This document shows positions 17,693 through 27,247 of a DNA stretch of 64,000 nucleotides, piece after piece. The first letter of the stretch is position 1; each line of letters opens with the position of its first letter. The position numbers and the translations under genes were made by a program. The notes beneath the pieces are model-generated. The model was not told the origin of the DNA. It saw only the letters and a program-made list of their open reading frames with translations, and did not search any database. Location: assembly GCA_900542565.1 (NCBI GenBank), contig UQOC01000006.1, positions 1 through 64,000 of the forward strand, written 5' to 3'. This DNA is from an uncultured Eubacteriales bacterium. Lineage in GTDB: Bacteria; Bacillota; Clostridia; Peptostreptococcales; Anaerovoracaceae.

Positions 17693-19083
17693 CAGAAAAA
17701 GTGTTTTCAATTAATATATTGTATAAAGTGTTTTTTTTCGTTTCTTTAATGATATTTATTATGAGACAGGCTATCCCAATGCACGACTTATTTTGGATTG
17801 TGTGGGGATTACTTCAGCTTATTGGAGTATTGAGCATTTTAAAAAATCGAAAAAGTATTTGCTTTAATCAAATTTTTGGTCAAATTCTTGCTTCAAAAGC
17901 ATTCATCATTATTTTGACAATATACATTGCTATTGATGCGATAAACTTATTTTACGGTCCAGCGCCAATTTTATCAATAAGCAAATATGTTGTATTCGTT
18001 GAAGGTATAAGTTATATTTTTCATGCAGCAATAATATGCCATTTGTGCGGATTGACTCATCAAAAATTCCTTGATACCCTATATAAGTATATTATTATTT
18101 CTGCTATTATAGCATCTTTTATTGCGTTAATAAACTATTATATGCCCATTTTTCATAATGCTGCAAATGGGCAAATATCTATAATAGATGATTATAATGC
18201 TTTTTGTAGATATTATTTATTTTCGTATATTGTAGGATTTGTGCATATATGCAGCAATAAAAAATTAACATTGTACAAACAGATAGTAGAATTAGTGCTT
18301 TATTCAATGCTCTTATGTGTAATAATGCTGATGTCAACATCAAGACGGACATTACTTACTTTAGCGATGTTTACTTTTGTTATGGTTATATATTACATAA
18401 TAAGATTATATAAAATGACAAATGAAAAGAAAAAAATGTACTCGTTTATGAAAAAAGCTTTGATAGTTATGATCGCATTTTTTATAACAGGTATAGCGAC
18501 CGTGCAAGGTAGTAGCGTTTTAATTAATGCAAAACAATATTTTAACGAACAAGTAAATATTACGGAAAGTGTGCAAGGCGGAATAGAACAGACGAGTGAA
18601 CGCATAGATACGGACAATGTTTGGGGTAAAAGAAGTGTAATATGGCAGGAGGCTATTAATGAAATAAAAAGATATAATGCAATAGAGCTGTTATTTGGCA
18701 AAGGAGCAGGATATGCTACAAAATATTATGAAAGTGAACCTACTGAGACAGTTATTGAAGAATTATATGGAACAAATGAACTTGTAGAAAATTCAATGCA
18801 TACGCATAATTATCTGTTACAGGATATGATGGAGGGAGGAATTATTAAGGTAATTTTTTCATTAGTGTTAACGGTTGGGTTAGGAATTAAGATTATTATA
18901 AATGTTATCAAAAAGGGAGATCAGTGGTTTATACCGCTTTTATCATTAATTCTTATTGGCACAAACATAATGATATCATACTCATCAGGTTTCATTGGGG
19001 ATGTGTATTATTGTGTTAATTTATTAATCTTGGTGCAATTGGAATTAGATGACAGGAAACAAATCGGAAATGTTAATAGATAA
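17689..19083 (+). CDS. Wzy-type O-antigen/capsule polymerase
   Basis: A 464-residue membrane protein with 10-12 predicted helices and a large outward loop (about residues 280-365) containing WGKRSVIWQEAINEIKRYN and MHTHNYLLQDMMEGGI, the usual Wzy/WaaL loop signature. It would join repeat units outside the membrane. GAAGGAG precedes the ATG, which overlaps the flippase stop. Very AT-rich. No terminator is evident before the 257-base gap that follows. Confidence 0.83.
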   Translation: MTEKVFSINILYKVFFFVSLMIFIMRQAIPMHDLFWIVWGLLQLIGVLSILKNRKSICFNQIFGQILASKAFIIILTIYIAIDAINLFYGPAPILSISKYVVFVEGISYIFHAAIICHLCGLTHQKFLDTLYKYIIISAIIASFIALINYYMPIFHNAANGQISIIDDYNAFCRYYLFSYIVGFVHICSNKKLTLYKQIVELVLYSMLLCVIMLMSTSRRTLLTLAMFTFVMVIYYIIRLYKMTNEKKKMYSFMKKALIVMIAFFITGIATVQGSSVLINAKQYFNEQVNITESVQGGIEQTSERIDTDNVWGKRSVIWQEAINEIKRYNAIELLFGKGAGYATKYYESEPTETVIEELYGTNELVENSMHTHNYLLQDMMEGGIIKVIFSLVLTVGLGIKIIINVIKKGDQWFIPLLSLILIGTNIMISYSSGFIGDVYYCVNLLILVQLELDDRKQIGNVNR

Positions 19084-19340
19084 AAATAGTATCACACATT
19101 ATCTTAATAAGGTGGATATTATACACCTCGATAAATCAGCATTCGCCCATGCAGATTGAGTATAATATTTATTTTATAAAGCACAGTTGCTCTAGGGTGT
19201 TTATGCACTAGTTTATGCTGTGATGTCCCAAGAAGGAACACGCGGCCTTATGTTGAAACAGGCTGCAGAGCCGCTTCATAGTATAAACTTTACTTAATAA
19301 TGAAATAATTAGAAAAAACTTATGACTTAAAGGAAGAAAA
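19084..19340 (+). other. 257-base gap inside the operon with possible RNA structure
   Basis: No gene is seen. The first part has a small inverted repeat, AGGTG (19110-19114) with CACCT (19124-19128). The AT-rich middle has a possible TATAAT near 19160 with no good -35. The last 140 bases are different: GCACAG/CTGTG pairing, CTAG...CTAG with GTG/CAC inside, and GCGGC pairing with GCCGC further on suggest a folded leader before the acyltransferase gene. No T-rich terminator was found. Structure is inferred by eye. Confidence 0.35.
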
Positions 19341-20765
19341 ATGCTCTTTTCCAGTTTAACATTCTTATTTATTTTCCTTCCCATAGTGTTATTCTTATAT
19401 TATACAGTGTTTGCAAAAAGTATAGCTGCACGCAATGGATTATTACTTATAGCAAGCCTGATATTCTACGCATGGGGAGAGCCTCGCTTTATATTGATCA
19501 TGATCTTGTCCATAGTTGTAAACTATGGCTTTGGGATAATGATAGAAAGATTCAATGACAAGAGAAAATTGCTTCTTGTCATTGATGTTATCTTCAATTT
19601 ATCCCTGTTATATATCTTCAAATACTTGAATTTTACTGTTCAGAACATAAATAATTTATTTGGCAATGTTTTACCACAAACATCTATAGTTTTACCTATA
19701 GGCATATCTTTCTTTACTTTCCAGGCTATGTCGTATGTTATAGATGTTTACCGGAAAGATGTAGGGGCACAGAAAAATCCGTTCTATGTTGCCCTTTACA
19801 TATCTTTCTTTCCACAGCTGATTGCCGGACCCATTGTAAGGTATACAGATATAGAAGAACGATTGCGCGACAGAAAAGTGACGAGTGATTCAATGGCCGA
19901 TGGAATTAGATGGTTTATCATCGGTTTGTCCAAGAAGGTCCTGATAGCCAACAATCTTGCAGTAATCGCTGATGGGGCGTTCGCAAATAGCAGCGAGGGA
20001 TATTTGGCTTCAACCACGCTTGCATGGATTGGTGCAATATGTTATGCGTTACAAATCTATTTTGACTTTGATGGATATTCAGAAATGGCAATAGGTCTGG
20101 GAAAGATGTTTGGATTTGATTTTCCAAGGAATTTTATATATCCTTATAGAGCTAAAACGATTTCTGAGTTCTGGAAATATAATCATATCTCATTATCAAC
20201 ATGGTTTAGAGACTATGTATATATACCTTTAGGTGGATCGAGAGTCAAAAAACACAGATGGATTTTTAATATTCTTATCGTATGGGCCCTTACAGGTATA
20301 TGGCATGGTGCAAATTGGATTTTTTTCCTATGGGGACTGTGCTATGGAATCATATTAATTTTTGAAAAGGAATTGCATATAACGGATAAAATCAAACATT
20401 TTCCGTTTGGAATTATCTATAGAGCGTTTACTTTAATAGTGCTTTTTGTTTTGAACGGAGTTTTCTTCAAAAACCTTGGGGTGGAGGCAACGAAAAATAT
20501 CGTGTTTTCCATGTTTGGCGCTTCTGCACACATTATTGATAATTTGGCAATTGAGTATTTATGTGAATATAAGATAATATTGATAATAGCTGTCATATAT
20601 GCGTTAGCAGGTTTTTGTAGATTGTCTGAATTGATGGATAATGATCGAACAGGGATACTGGTAAAAAATATAGTGTCACCTATTGTATATGGATTTTTGA
20701 TGATCGCTTCGATTTCGTATTTAGTAATAGGGGCTTATAATCCATTCATCTATTTTAATTTTTAG
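19341..20765 (+). CDS. MBOAT-family O-acyltransferase (AlgI/DltB-like)
   Basis: A 474-residue membrane protein with about 11 helices. The start MLFSSLTFLFIFLPIVLFLY and LPIGISFFTFQAMSYVIDVYR are typical AlgI features, YFDFDGYSEMAIGLGKMFGF and WFRDYVYIPLGGSR are core MBOAT motifs, and the catalytic His is in TGIWHGANWIFFLWG. It transfers acyl, usually acetyl, groups across the membrane to a polysaccharide. The following DHHW protein is its expected partner. AAGGAAG precedes the ATG. Confidence 0.92.
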   Translation: MLFSSLTFLFIFLPIVLFLYYTVFAKSIAARNGLLLIASLIFYAWGEPRFILIMILSIVVNYGFGIMIERFNDKRKLLLVIDVIFNLSLLYIFKYLNFTVQNINNLFGNVLPQTSIVLPIGISFFTFQAMSYVIDVYRKDVGAQKNPFYVALYISFFPQLIAGPIVRYTDIEERLRDRKVTSDSMADGIRWFIIGLSKKVLIANNLAVIADGAFANSSEGYLASTTLAWIGAICYALQIYFDFDGYSEMAIGLGKMFGFDFPRNFIYPYRAKTISEFWKYNHISLSTWFRDYVYIPLGGSRVKKHRWIFNILIVWALTGIWHGANWIFFLWGLCYGIILIFEKELHITDKIKHFPFGIIYRAFTLIVLFVLNGVFFKNLGVEATKNIVFSMFGASAHIIDNLAIEYLCEYKIILIIAVIYALAGFCRLSELMDNDRTGILVKNIVSPIVYGFLMIASISYLVIGAYNPFIYFNF

Positions 20766-20774
20766 GGAGGCATT

Positions 20775-21929
20775 ATGAGACTGTCAAAAGCATTCAAAAA
20801 ATTGGGGCTGCTTTTTGTTTTTTTAATAATCATATTTGGTGTTTCATTGCTGAATTATGATAATGTAGCGAATGCATTAAAAAGTAGTATCATTTCTTTT
20901 GTAGAAAGTGGTCAATTTGAATCTGAAAAATTTGAGGAAACCTATAATGATGATTTTTACGAGAGAATAAAGTGGGTAGACTTTAATTCGTTGATAGTTC
21001 GCGCCATGGATCAAAAGATAACAAATGGCGTTGTAAAAGGAGAAAATGGCAAACTCAATTTTCTCTGGTCTACAGAATATAAATTTGACGAGAACACAGA
21101 AAAAGCCAAGGTTGGTAAAGCAATCCAAATTTTAAAATACGCTCAAGATAAAGGAGCAGATACTTTATATGTTCAGAGACCATGGGCTATATCGGATTTA
21201 CCATATGGGTATACTTTTGAATATAATAAACAATATGACTTTTGGTGTGATCAGATAGCGGAAAATGGTATCCCTACTTTAGATTTTAGAGAAACTATTG
21301 AAGATAAAATAGATTTTTATACTACAGATCACCATTGGACGGTGAAAAGCTCATTTTATGGAGCAAAAAATATAATAGACACATTAAGTGAATTATATGG
21401 GTATAATTTTAATAATAAAGATATGTACTTTGATTTAGAAAATTATTATAGCAAAGAATATCCAGATTCATTTTTAGGAGCAGAGGGTGTAAGAGCCGGC
21501 CAATTTTTTGCTGGAAAAGATGACTTTGAAGTCTACTACCCTAAATTTGAAACAGACTTTTCTTTTAAGCAATTTGCGGATCATGAAATGTACTTTGAAA
21601 TAGAAGGTCCTTTTGAAAAAGTTTTTATTGATTGGGACAAACTTGAAGACCCTAATTATAACAATAAGTATTATTCGTTGTCATACAATGCCTATAACGA
21701 AAATATTGTAATAAATAATCTAGCGGATAATAATGATAAAGTACTTTTGATTGCAGACTCATATGCACGGCCAATGCTGGCATTTATGAGTTTATGTTTT
21801 AAAGAAGTCAGGTTTCTTGATCCACAAGAGGGAAGATATAATGATAGTTATGTGGAATACATAGATGAATATGACCCAGATATCGTTATAATGATGTTCC
21901 CTGGAGAAGGTTACTTTGAGCAAGTATAA
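20775..21929 (+). CDS. DHHW-family (AlgJ/AlgX-like) O-acetylation partner
   Basis: A 384-residue protein with one N-terminal membrane anchor (LGLLFVFLIIIFGVSLLN) and an extracellular SGNH-like domain. TTDHHWTVKSSFYGAKNI contains the DHHW motif with the catalytic Asp/His, and LLIADSYARPMLAFM carries the nucleophile Ser in a DSY context. In alginate and related systems the MBOAT protein passes the acetyl group to such an enzyme, which places it on the polymer outside the cell. It lies nine bases after the MBOAT gene with a GGGAGG site. Confidence 0.87.
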   Translation: MRLSKAFKKLGLLFVFLIIIFGVSLLNYDNVANALKSSIISFVESGQFESEKFEETYNDDFYERIKWVDFNSLIVRAMDQKITNGVVKGENGKLNFLWSTEYKFDENTEKAKVGKAIQILKYAQDKGADTLYVQRPWAISDLPYGYTFEYNKQYDFWCDQIAENGIPTLDFRETIEDKIDFYTTDHHWTVKSSFYGAKNIIDTLSELYGYNFNNKDMYFDLENYYSKEYPDSFLGAEGVRAGQFFAGKDDFEVYYPKFETDFSFKQFADHEMYFEIEGPFEKVFIDWDKLEDPNYNNKYYSLSYNAYNENIVINNLADNNDKVLLIADSYARPMLAFMSLCFKEVRFLDPQEGRYNDSYVEYIDEYDPDIVIMMFPGEGYFEQV

Positions 21930-21947
21930 TTTTAGGAGGTATATAAA

Positions 21948-23090
21948 ATGCAATTCCGTGATTTAAAACAACAATACCAGGTACTTAAAAAAGATATAGA
22001 CAAAGCTATGATCAAGGTTGCCACCGACTGTAATTTTATTATCGGTGCGCAAGTATCAGAGCTGGAAAAAGAACTGGCAGAGTATGTAGGAGTAAAGCAC
22101 TGCATAACCTGCGCAAACGGTACCGATGCCCTTTCTATCGCCATGATGGCCTGGGGTATTGGCAGCGGGGATGCGGTTTTCGTGCCTGACTTTACATTCT
22201 TTTCGTCAGGAGAGATCGTATCGCATTGTGGGGCCACTCCGGTTTTCGTTGATGTCGATCAGGACACATACAATTTAAGTGTGGAATCGCTTGAGATCGC
22301 AATAGAAAAGGTGATCAAAGAGGACAAGCTCACGCCAAAAGCCATTGTGGCTGTGGACCTTTTCGGATTGCCGGCTGATTTTACAAAAATACGCCCTATT
22401 GCTGAAAAATACGGCCTTTTGGTGCTTGAAGACGGTGCTCAGGGTTTTGGGGGCCGCATTGGAGATAAGGTTGCGTGCAGCTTTGGAGATATTTCCACTA
22501 CATCGTTTTTCCCGGCTAAACCGCTGGGATGCTACGGGGACGGCGGAGCGGTGTTCACCGATAACGACCAGTGGGCAGACCTGATGCGCTCCATCCGTGT
22601 TCACGGAAAAGGCGCTATGAAATATGACAATGTGCGCATAGGCCTAAACTCAAGACTGGACACCATCCAGGCGGCAATACTTTCCGTCAAATTAAAGGCT
22701 TTCAAAGAGTACGAAGTCGACGCAGTGAACAAAGCGGCCGACCGATACACCGAGCTGCTCAAAGATACGGTCAAGACGCCAATAGTGCCGGACGGTTTCC
22801 TTTCCAGCTGGGCTCAGTATACTATCCAGCTTTCAGACAAAGAAACGAGAGACAAATTGCAGCAGGCCCTCAAAGACAATGGGATCCCATCGATGATCTA
22901 TTACCCGAAGCCTATGCATAGACAGCTTGCCTTTGGCATTGTGGAGGCTGACGGAACGGGCAGTTATGGCTTTGACTGTTCAGTTACTGAGCGTTTGTGT
23001 GACACAGTTTTGTCGCTGCCGATGCATCCATATCTGAAGGACGAAGATATCCGGCAGGTGGCGGAAGTGATCAGAGCGACAATAAAATAG
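21948..23090 (+). CDS. wbpE: DegT/DnrJ-family UDP-3-keto-uronate aminotransferase (WbpE-like)
   Basis: A 380-residue PLP enzyme. The PLP Lys is in FFPAKPLGCYGDGGAV, the sequence seen in WbpE/WlbC. Other features are MQFRDLKQQYQVLKKDID, CANGTDALSIAMMAWGIGSG and VDLFGLPADF. It aminates C3 of the keto sugar produced by WbpB. TAGGAGG precedes the ATG. It is GC-richer than the upstream O-acetylation genes and is the last intact gene of the locus, about 8.9 kb from wbpB, so the pathway genes bracket the AT-rich cassette. Confidence 0.9.
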   Translation: MQFRDLKQQYQVLKKDIDKAMIKVATDCNFIIGAQVSELEKELAEYVGVKHCITCANGTDALSIAMMAWGIGSGDAVFVPDFTFFSSGEIVSHCGATPVFVDVDQDTYNLSVESLEIAIEKVIKEDKLTPKAIVAVDLFGLPADFTKIRPIAEKYGLLVLEDGAQGFGGRIGDKVACSFGDISTTSFFPAKPLGCYGDGGAVFTDNDQWADLMRSIRVHGKGAMKYDNVRIGLNSRLDTIQAAILSVKLKAFKEYEVDAVNKAADRYTELLKDTVKTPIVPDGFLSSWAQYTIQLSDKETRDKLQQALKDNGIPSMIYYPKPMHRQLAFGIVEADGTGSYGFDCSVTERLCDTVLSLPMHPYLKDEDIRQVAEVIRATIK

Positions 23091-23110
23091 AAGATTGTGT
23101 GATATATAAG

Positions 23111-23144
23111 GCACAGGAGCACGAGTGAGGGTTTCTGTGCTTTT
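23111..23144 (+). terminator. probable terminator of the polysaccharide operon
   Basis: GCACAG (23111-23116) pairs with CTGTGC (23135-23140), followed by TTTT. The loop is 18 bases, so the hairpin is weaker than others here, but it lies 20 bases after the last operon gene. Confidence 0.45.
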
Positions 23145-23188
23145 GGTATGATAGGAACAATTCTACTGCAATATGGAAGGAATTTTTT

Positions 23189-23959
23189 ATGGGATTCAGA
23201 TATAGAAAAAGTTTGAATTTAGGCGAAGGGGGTTAGGATTAATATAAGCAAGTCCGGTATTGGATACAGTTGGGGCGTCAAAGGATATCGAATAACCAAG
23301 ACAGCAAAAGGAACTACACGCAGAACGGCAACTATACCGTGAACGGGGATCTCTTTTGTTGATGAAACAGGAAATCACAAAAGTAATAGAACTCATTTAG
23401 ATAAATATAAACAATATAATCAACATATCGATAGTAATCATTATGAAATCGAGGAAATCGTTAATGCCTCAGCAGATGATATGGCATCAGGAGGGTTAGA
23501 AGATATTCTTACTGCAGCAAGGAAAACGATGCAGATCAATAAGATGGCTACAAAAGGAAACAGTAAATAATCGTATCGGACCTATGTTAAAAGTGACAGA
23601 AAGTGATAAAGTTTGGCGCATTATCCGGTCTAACAAAGTAATAGATAGAAAATATTCGGGAGGTGCTTCTAATACCGTAAATAGAATTGTGTGCCAATCA
23701 AGCAAGAAGCCACCCTTTCCGTTCAGGGCCAATATACAGGCGGCATCATTTAAAATCAGAGGAGAAGTTTTTATTTTCTTGTCGGATAAACTTTTTGTTA
23801 TGCAAAAAAATTAAGTCGGGAGGACCGGACAAAAGATTCAAAAACAATTCTGAACTTCCTATTTGCCTGTATGGAGAAATAGGCTTAAGATCAGAATCCG
23901 GATTGAATACAGTCGTTTTGTTTTCGGATGCGTCTATTGTGCAGGATAAAGAAAAATGA
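23189..23959 (+). pseudogene. DUF4236 protein, heavily decayed
   Basis: The start ATGGGATTCAGATATAGAA encodes MGFRYRKSLNLGEG, the DUF4236 N-terminus. A shift in the G-run near 23228-23232 leads to TAG at 23234, but a second frame continues with INISKSGIGYSWGVKGYRI and RTATIP, then TGA at 23340 where the family has Gly, then TGISFVDE and coding to 23570. A third segment (from 23584) encodes VWRIIRSNKVIDRKYSGGAS and a fourth (to 23959) SGGPDKRFKNNSELP, both features of longer DUF4236 proteins. Middle parts are missing. At least four lesions make this a clear fossil. Confidence 0.82.
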
Positions 23960-24027
23960 CATTGCCTTGAATCCCCCTTATGTCATAGAGTATAATGGTG
24001 CTGCATAGAAAAAGGAGGAAAATAAAA

Positions 24028-25471
24028 ATGCAATGGGAAAAACTGTTATCAACGCAAAATTATTTGATGAACCAGAGGTCTTTAGCAAGTATCTATAAAT
24101 GAGTTTGAAAAAGATTATAATAGGATAATATCCAGTGCAGCTTTTCGCAGATTGCAGGACAAGACACAAGTATTTCCTCTGGACAAAAGTGATTTTGTTA
24201 GGACGAGACTTACACATTCGATAGAAACATCTACTATTGCCAGGCAGCTTGGCATTATGGTTGCCCAAAATAACACAAAATATTTGCCGGCGGACATCCG
24301 AAAAGAGGATTCGGAAGGAATCCCTTCGGTGCTGCTGTGTGCAGGCTTGCTCCATGATTTGGGAAATCCGCCTTTTGGACATTTTGGAGAAACGGTAATA
24401 GGCGACTGGTTTAAAGAAAATCTTATAAAAGTCCAATACAAAGATAAGCCGATAAAAGAATGGATGAGTCAGCAGATGATTGCTGATCTGGAAAATTTTG
24501 AAGGAAACGCTCAAGCATTGAGAATAGTTTTAAAAGCAAAATATAATTCTGAGATAAATTTATCTGCAGGCATAATCAACACTCTAGTTAAATACCCGAC
24601 CAGCTCATTGTCTTTTGAAAGAAAACATCCTGATATCAAAAAGCATAAACCAGGGTATTTTTTCTCAGAAGAAAAAGAGTTTTTGCATGTTTCGGAAATT
24701 GTCGGGACCAAAGAATGTACAGGCGAAATCTATCGCCATCCATTAACTTTTCTGCTTGAAGCGGCTGATGATATTGCTTATGCTACGGCAGATCTAGAGG
24801 ATGCTTTTAAAAAAGGACTATTTACTCTGGATGAATTCATAACATATTTTAATGATTCATATGATCATGATCGTGTAATCCCACATCAAAGCCCAGAATA
24901 TTATTCTTGTGACCTACTCAAAAGCTTGATCGAGTTGAAAGACTACAATAAAAATGTAATGAAAAAAAATCGGGATGAAAGCAAGATATTCAGCACATGG
25001 CTTAATTATACGAGACGCTGGCTGATGTATGTGGCCGTGTATCGTTTTTCAAAAAGCTATCAAGCAATAATGGATGGAACATATGAGGATGATTTATTTA
25101 AAGAAACAAATCATTCACTGACAATAGATATATTGAAAGGAGCAATGGGCGAATTTGCATACAATACTGCTAATATTTTAAAATTGGAACTTTCTGCTCA
25201 AACAATTTTGTCTTTCCTTTTGGATAAATTCATACCTGCAGTGTTGCATTATGATGATGAGGGAAGAGTAAACGGATTAAAAATGTCCAAAGCCGATAAA
25301 AAATATATATCACTTTTATCGAGTAATTACAGGCAGGATTACGATAAAAGGAAAACTGGCGACGAATCACTCAATATATATTTAAAACTGCGTATGGTTA
25401 TAGATTATATAAGCGGAATGACGGATTCTTATGCGCGTACACTGTATAGGGAACTCAGCGGCATAGAGTAA
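24028..25471 (+). pseudogene. dgt: dGTPase-like HD-domain dNTP triphosphohydrolase with broken 5' end
   Basis: The body from about 24098 is intact and has all core features: SSAAFRRLQDKTQVFPL, RTRLTHSIETS (metal His), LLHDLGNPPFGHFGE (HD motif) and ADDIAYATADLED. The family hydrolyses dNTPs to deoxynucleoside and triphosphate. The 5' end is damaged. The only good start (ATG 24028 after AAGGAGG) encodes MQWEKLLSTQ and stops at 24100. A second frame encodes LFDEPEVFSKYL and a third NEFEKDYNRI. At least two indels lie between about 24050 and 24100. Initiation at TTG 24152 would remove the conserved Arg region. Confidence 0.72.
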
Positions 25472-25531
25472 AATAATGAATAAGAATTCAATCATGCCAC
25501 AAGTGTAACCGATACCAAGAAGGTGACATCA

Positions 25532-26605
25532 ATGAAAAAAGATCTTTTTGAAGAATATATAAGACAAAGCCAGCCGGGCAGGCGTGAGAAGGCGTATGCC
25601 TGGCATACGGCTATAGGCCTGCAGGATGTTGACGGGCTGCAGCCTTCAGAATATCTGGTGCGCACAGCTATCCGCAATATTGAGGGGGAGATCTCCCTCG
25701 AAGAGGCGAATGCGCTTTTGCAAGCTTACTATGCTGAAAGACCTGCGAAAAATACAAATGACCGCACTGAGGAGGCAGATAAGGTTTCTGTCAGGATTGC
25801 AGCGATCTTATCAGAAAAAGCTTTTAGCTTCACCCCGAACGAATACCTTGCCATTCACAGAAAGCTGTTCGACGGGATATATCCCAATGCAGGATGTATG
25901 CGTGATTACAACATTACGAAAAAAGAATGGGTACTTGGCGGGGAGACAGTGATATACGGCAGTGCGTCAGAGTTGAAAGATACTCTTGAGTATGATCTTT
26001 CCGAAGAAAAGGAGTTCTCCTACCGCGGCCTGTCAATGGACCAGATCATCAGCCATCTCGCTTTGTTTGTTTCGAACCTGTGGCAGATCCATGTGTTCGG
26101 CGAAGGCAACACCAGAACAACGGCGGTTTTCCTTATCAAATATCTCCGTACCCTCGGTTTTGATGTCACCAACGATATATTCGCTGGAAATGCGTGGTAT
26201 TTCCGTAATGCCCTCGTACGGGCCAACTATAACGATCTGAGAAACGGCATCCATGAGACAACAGAGTTTCTGGAACTTTTCTTGCGAAATCTGCTGCTTG
26301 ACGAACATCATCCGCTGAAAAACCGGACATTGCACATCAGTAATATGCTGAAGGAACCTCAAAAACCGTACATTGATAAACAAAAACCGGACATTGTTCA
26401 AATATTCACTGCCAAGACTGCCGGTCATATTTCCAGGATGAGGGAGGCTTTTTCGGACGGAACTATATTTGGACGGGCAGACATGATGAAGGTGACCGGC
26501 CTCGGGCCCTCCAGAGCATCGGAGCTTCTGCAGGAACTGACAGCACACGGAATCATCGAGACGGTTTCGGGCTATGGAAAAGGCAAATACAGGTTCAGAT
26601 GTTAG
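25532..26605 (+). CDS. Fic-domain protein with C-terminal winged helix
   Basis: A 357-residue protein. The Fic core (about residues 90-240) contains a flap region (YNITKKEWVLGGETVIYGSA) and the active loop IHVFGEGNTRTTAVFL, a variant of HxFx(D/E)GNGRxxR. The catalytic His, Phe, Glu, Gly, Asn and the first Arg are kept. The C-terminus (GRADMMKVTGLGPSRASELL then HGIIETVSGYGKGKYRF) is a winged-helix DNA-binding domain. Fic enzymes usually AMPylate proteins. The N-terminal RNIEGE lies where class II enzymes have their inhibitory helix but lacks the Ser/Thr. AAGGTG precedes ATG 25532, preferred over GTG 25523. Confidence 0.85.
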   Translation: MKKDLFEEYIRQSQPGRREKAYAWHTAIGLQDVDGLQPSEYLVRTAIRNIEGEISLEEANALLQAYYAERPAKNTNDRTEEADKVSVRIAAILSEKAFSFTPNEYLAIHRKLFDGIYPNAGCMRDYNITKKEWVLGGETVIYGSASELKDTLEYDLSEEKEFSYRGLSMDQIISHLALFVSNLWQIHVFGEGNTRTTAVFLIKYLRTLGFDVTNDIFAGNAWYFRNALVRANYNDLRNGIHETTEFLELFLRNLLLDEHHPLKNRTLHISNMLKEPQKPYIDKQKPDIVQIFTAKTAGHISRMREAFSDGTIFGRADMMKVTGLGPSRASELLQELTAHGIIETVSGYGKGKYRFRC

Positions 26606-26853
26606 GCTGTGATCTTGAGCCATCCAGAACAGCAGTGCTCTGTACAGGCGGAATCTCCATGCGCACGAATTATCCATATCGTCTGCAACAAAAAAACAGA
26701 AGCCATTGCGCATGATCCGCTGTTTCATCACAGGAGGAATAAAAAAGACGGAAACAAAAAAGTTCATTTAGCCAGATCAGGGTTGTAAGCAAGATGTGCT
26801 GAAGCTGCATATGGAGCTGAATATAGAAAACGCCGATGAAGAGGAAATGCAGG
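26606..26853 (+). other. gap with a possible gene relic
   Basis: No confident gene. One frame (about 26768-26874) encodes QDVLKLHMELNIENADEEEM followed by a stop, which reads like a coding tail without a start. It may be the end of a decayed gene. No terminator was seen after the Fic gene. Confidence 0.25.
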
Positions 26854-27153
26854 ATGTTGCTGCTTACAAATGATCCTGCAGCCCATAAAGGCGTGTACAA
26901 GATGATGGGGAAAAATCCTTTTACGACAAAAGAGACTATCTCACATTACTTTGAAAAAAGCCTGAAACATTATCTCGATGATGAGTTTGAGGACTACTTC
27001 ACAGAAGATGACGATTATCAGCCGGTATGCGAGGATTTTGATATAGACTATTGTGTGTCAAAATGGTGCGAAGAGCACGGTTTTAATTTGGTTTCCTGCG
27101 AAGGTGAAGTAAGTGACGACGGGTATGGGCCAAGGTTTGGTAGAAACTGGTGA
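26854..27153 (+). CDS. small acidic protein of unknown function
   Basis: Up to about 99 residues, rich in Asp/Glu. The distinctive core is TTKETISHYFEKSLKHYL, then EDYFTEDDDYQPVCEDF, CVSKWCEEHGF and a Gly/Arg-rich end (DGYGPRFGRNW). No membrane segment or known catalytic motif. The start is uncertain: ATG 26854 has AGAGG upstream, while ATG 26902 (MMGKNPF) would give the more regular domain. I do not recognise the family. Confidence 0.5.
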   Translation: MLLLTNDPAAHKGVYKMMGKNPFTTKETISHYFEKSLKHYLDDEFEDYFTEDDDYQPVCEDFDIDYCVSKWCEEHGFNLVSCEGEVSDDGYGPRFGRNW

Positions 27154-27247
27154 TACCAACGAAAAGAGGCCGTTGAAAGAATAATATGCTGATGCTAAAA
27201 TAAAAGTGAAAGAAGAAAAGTAGAGTTAAGAGATAGGGAGTTTTGAA

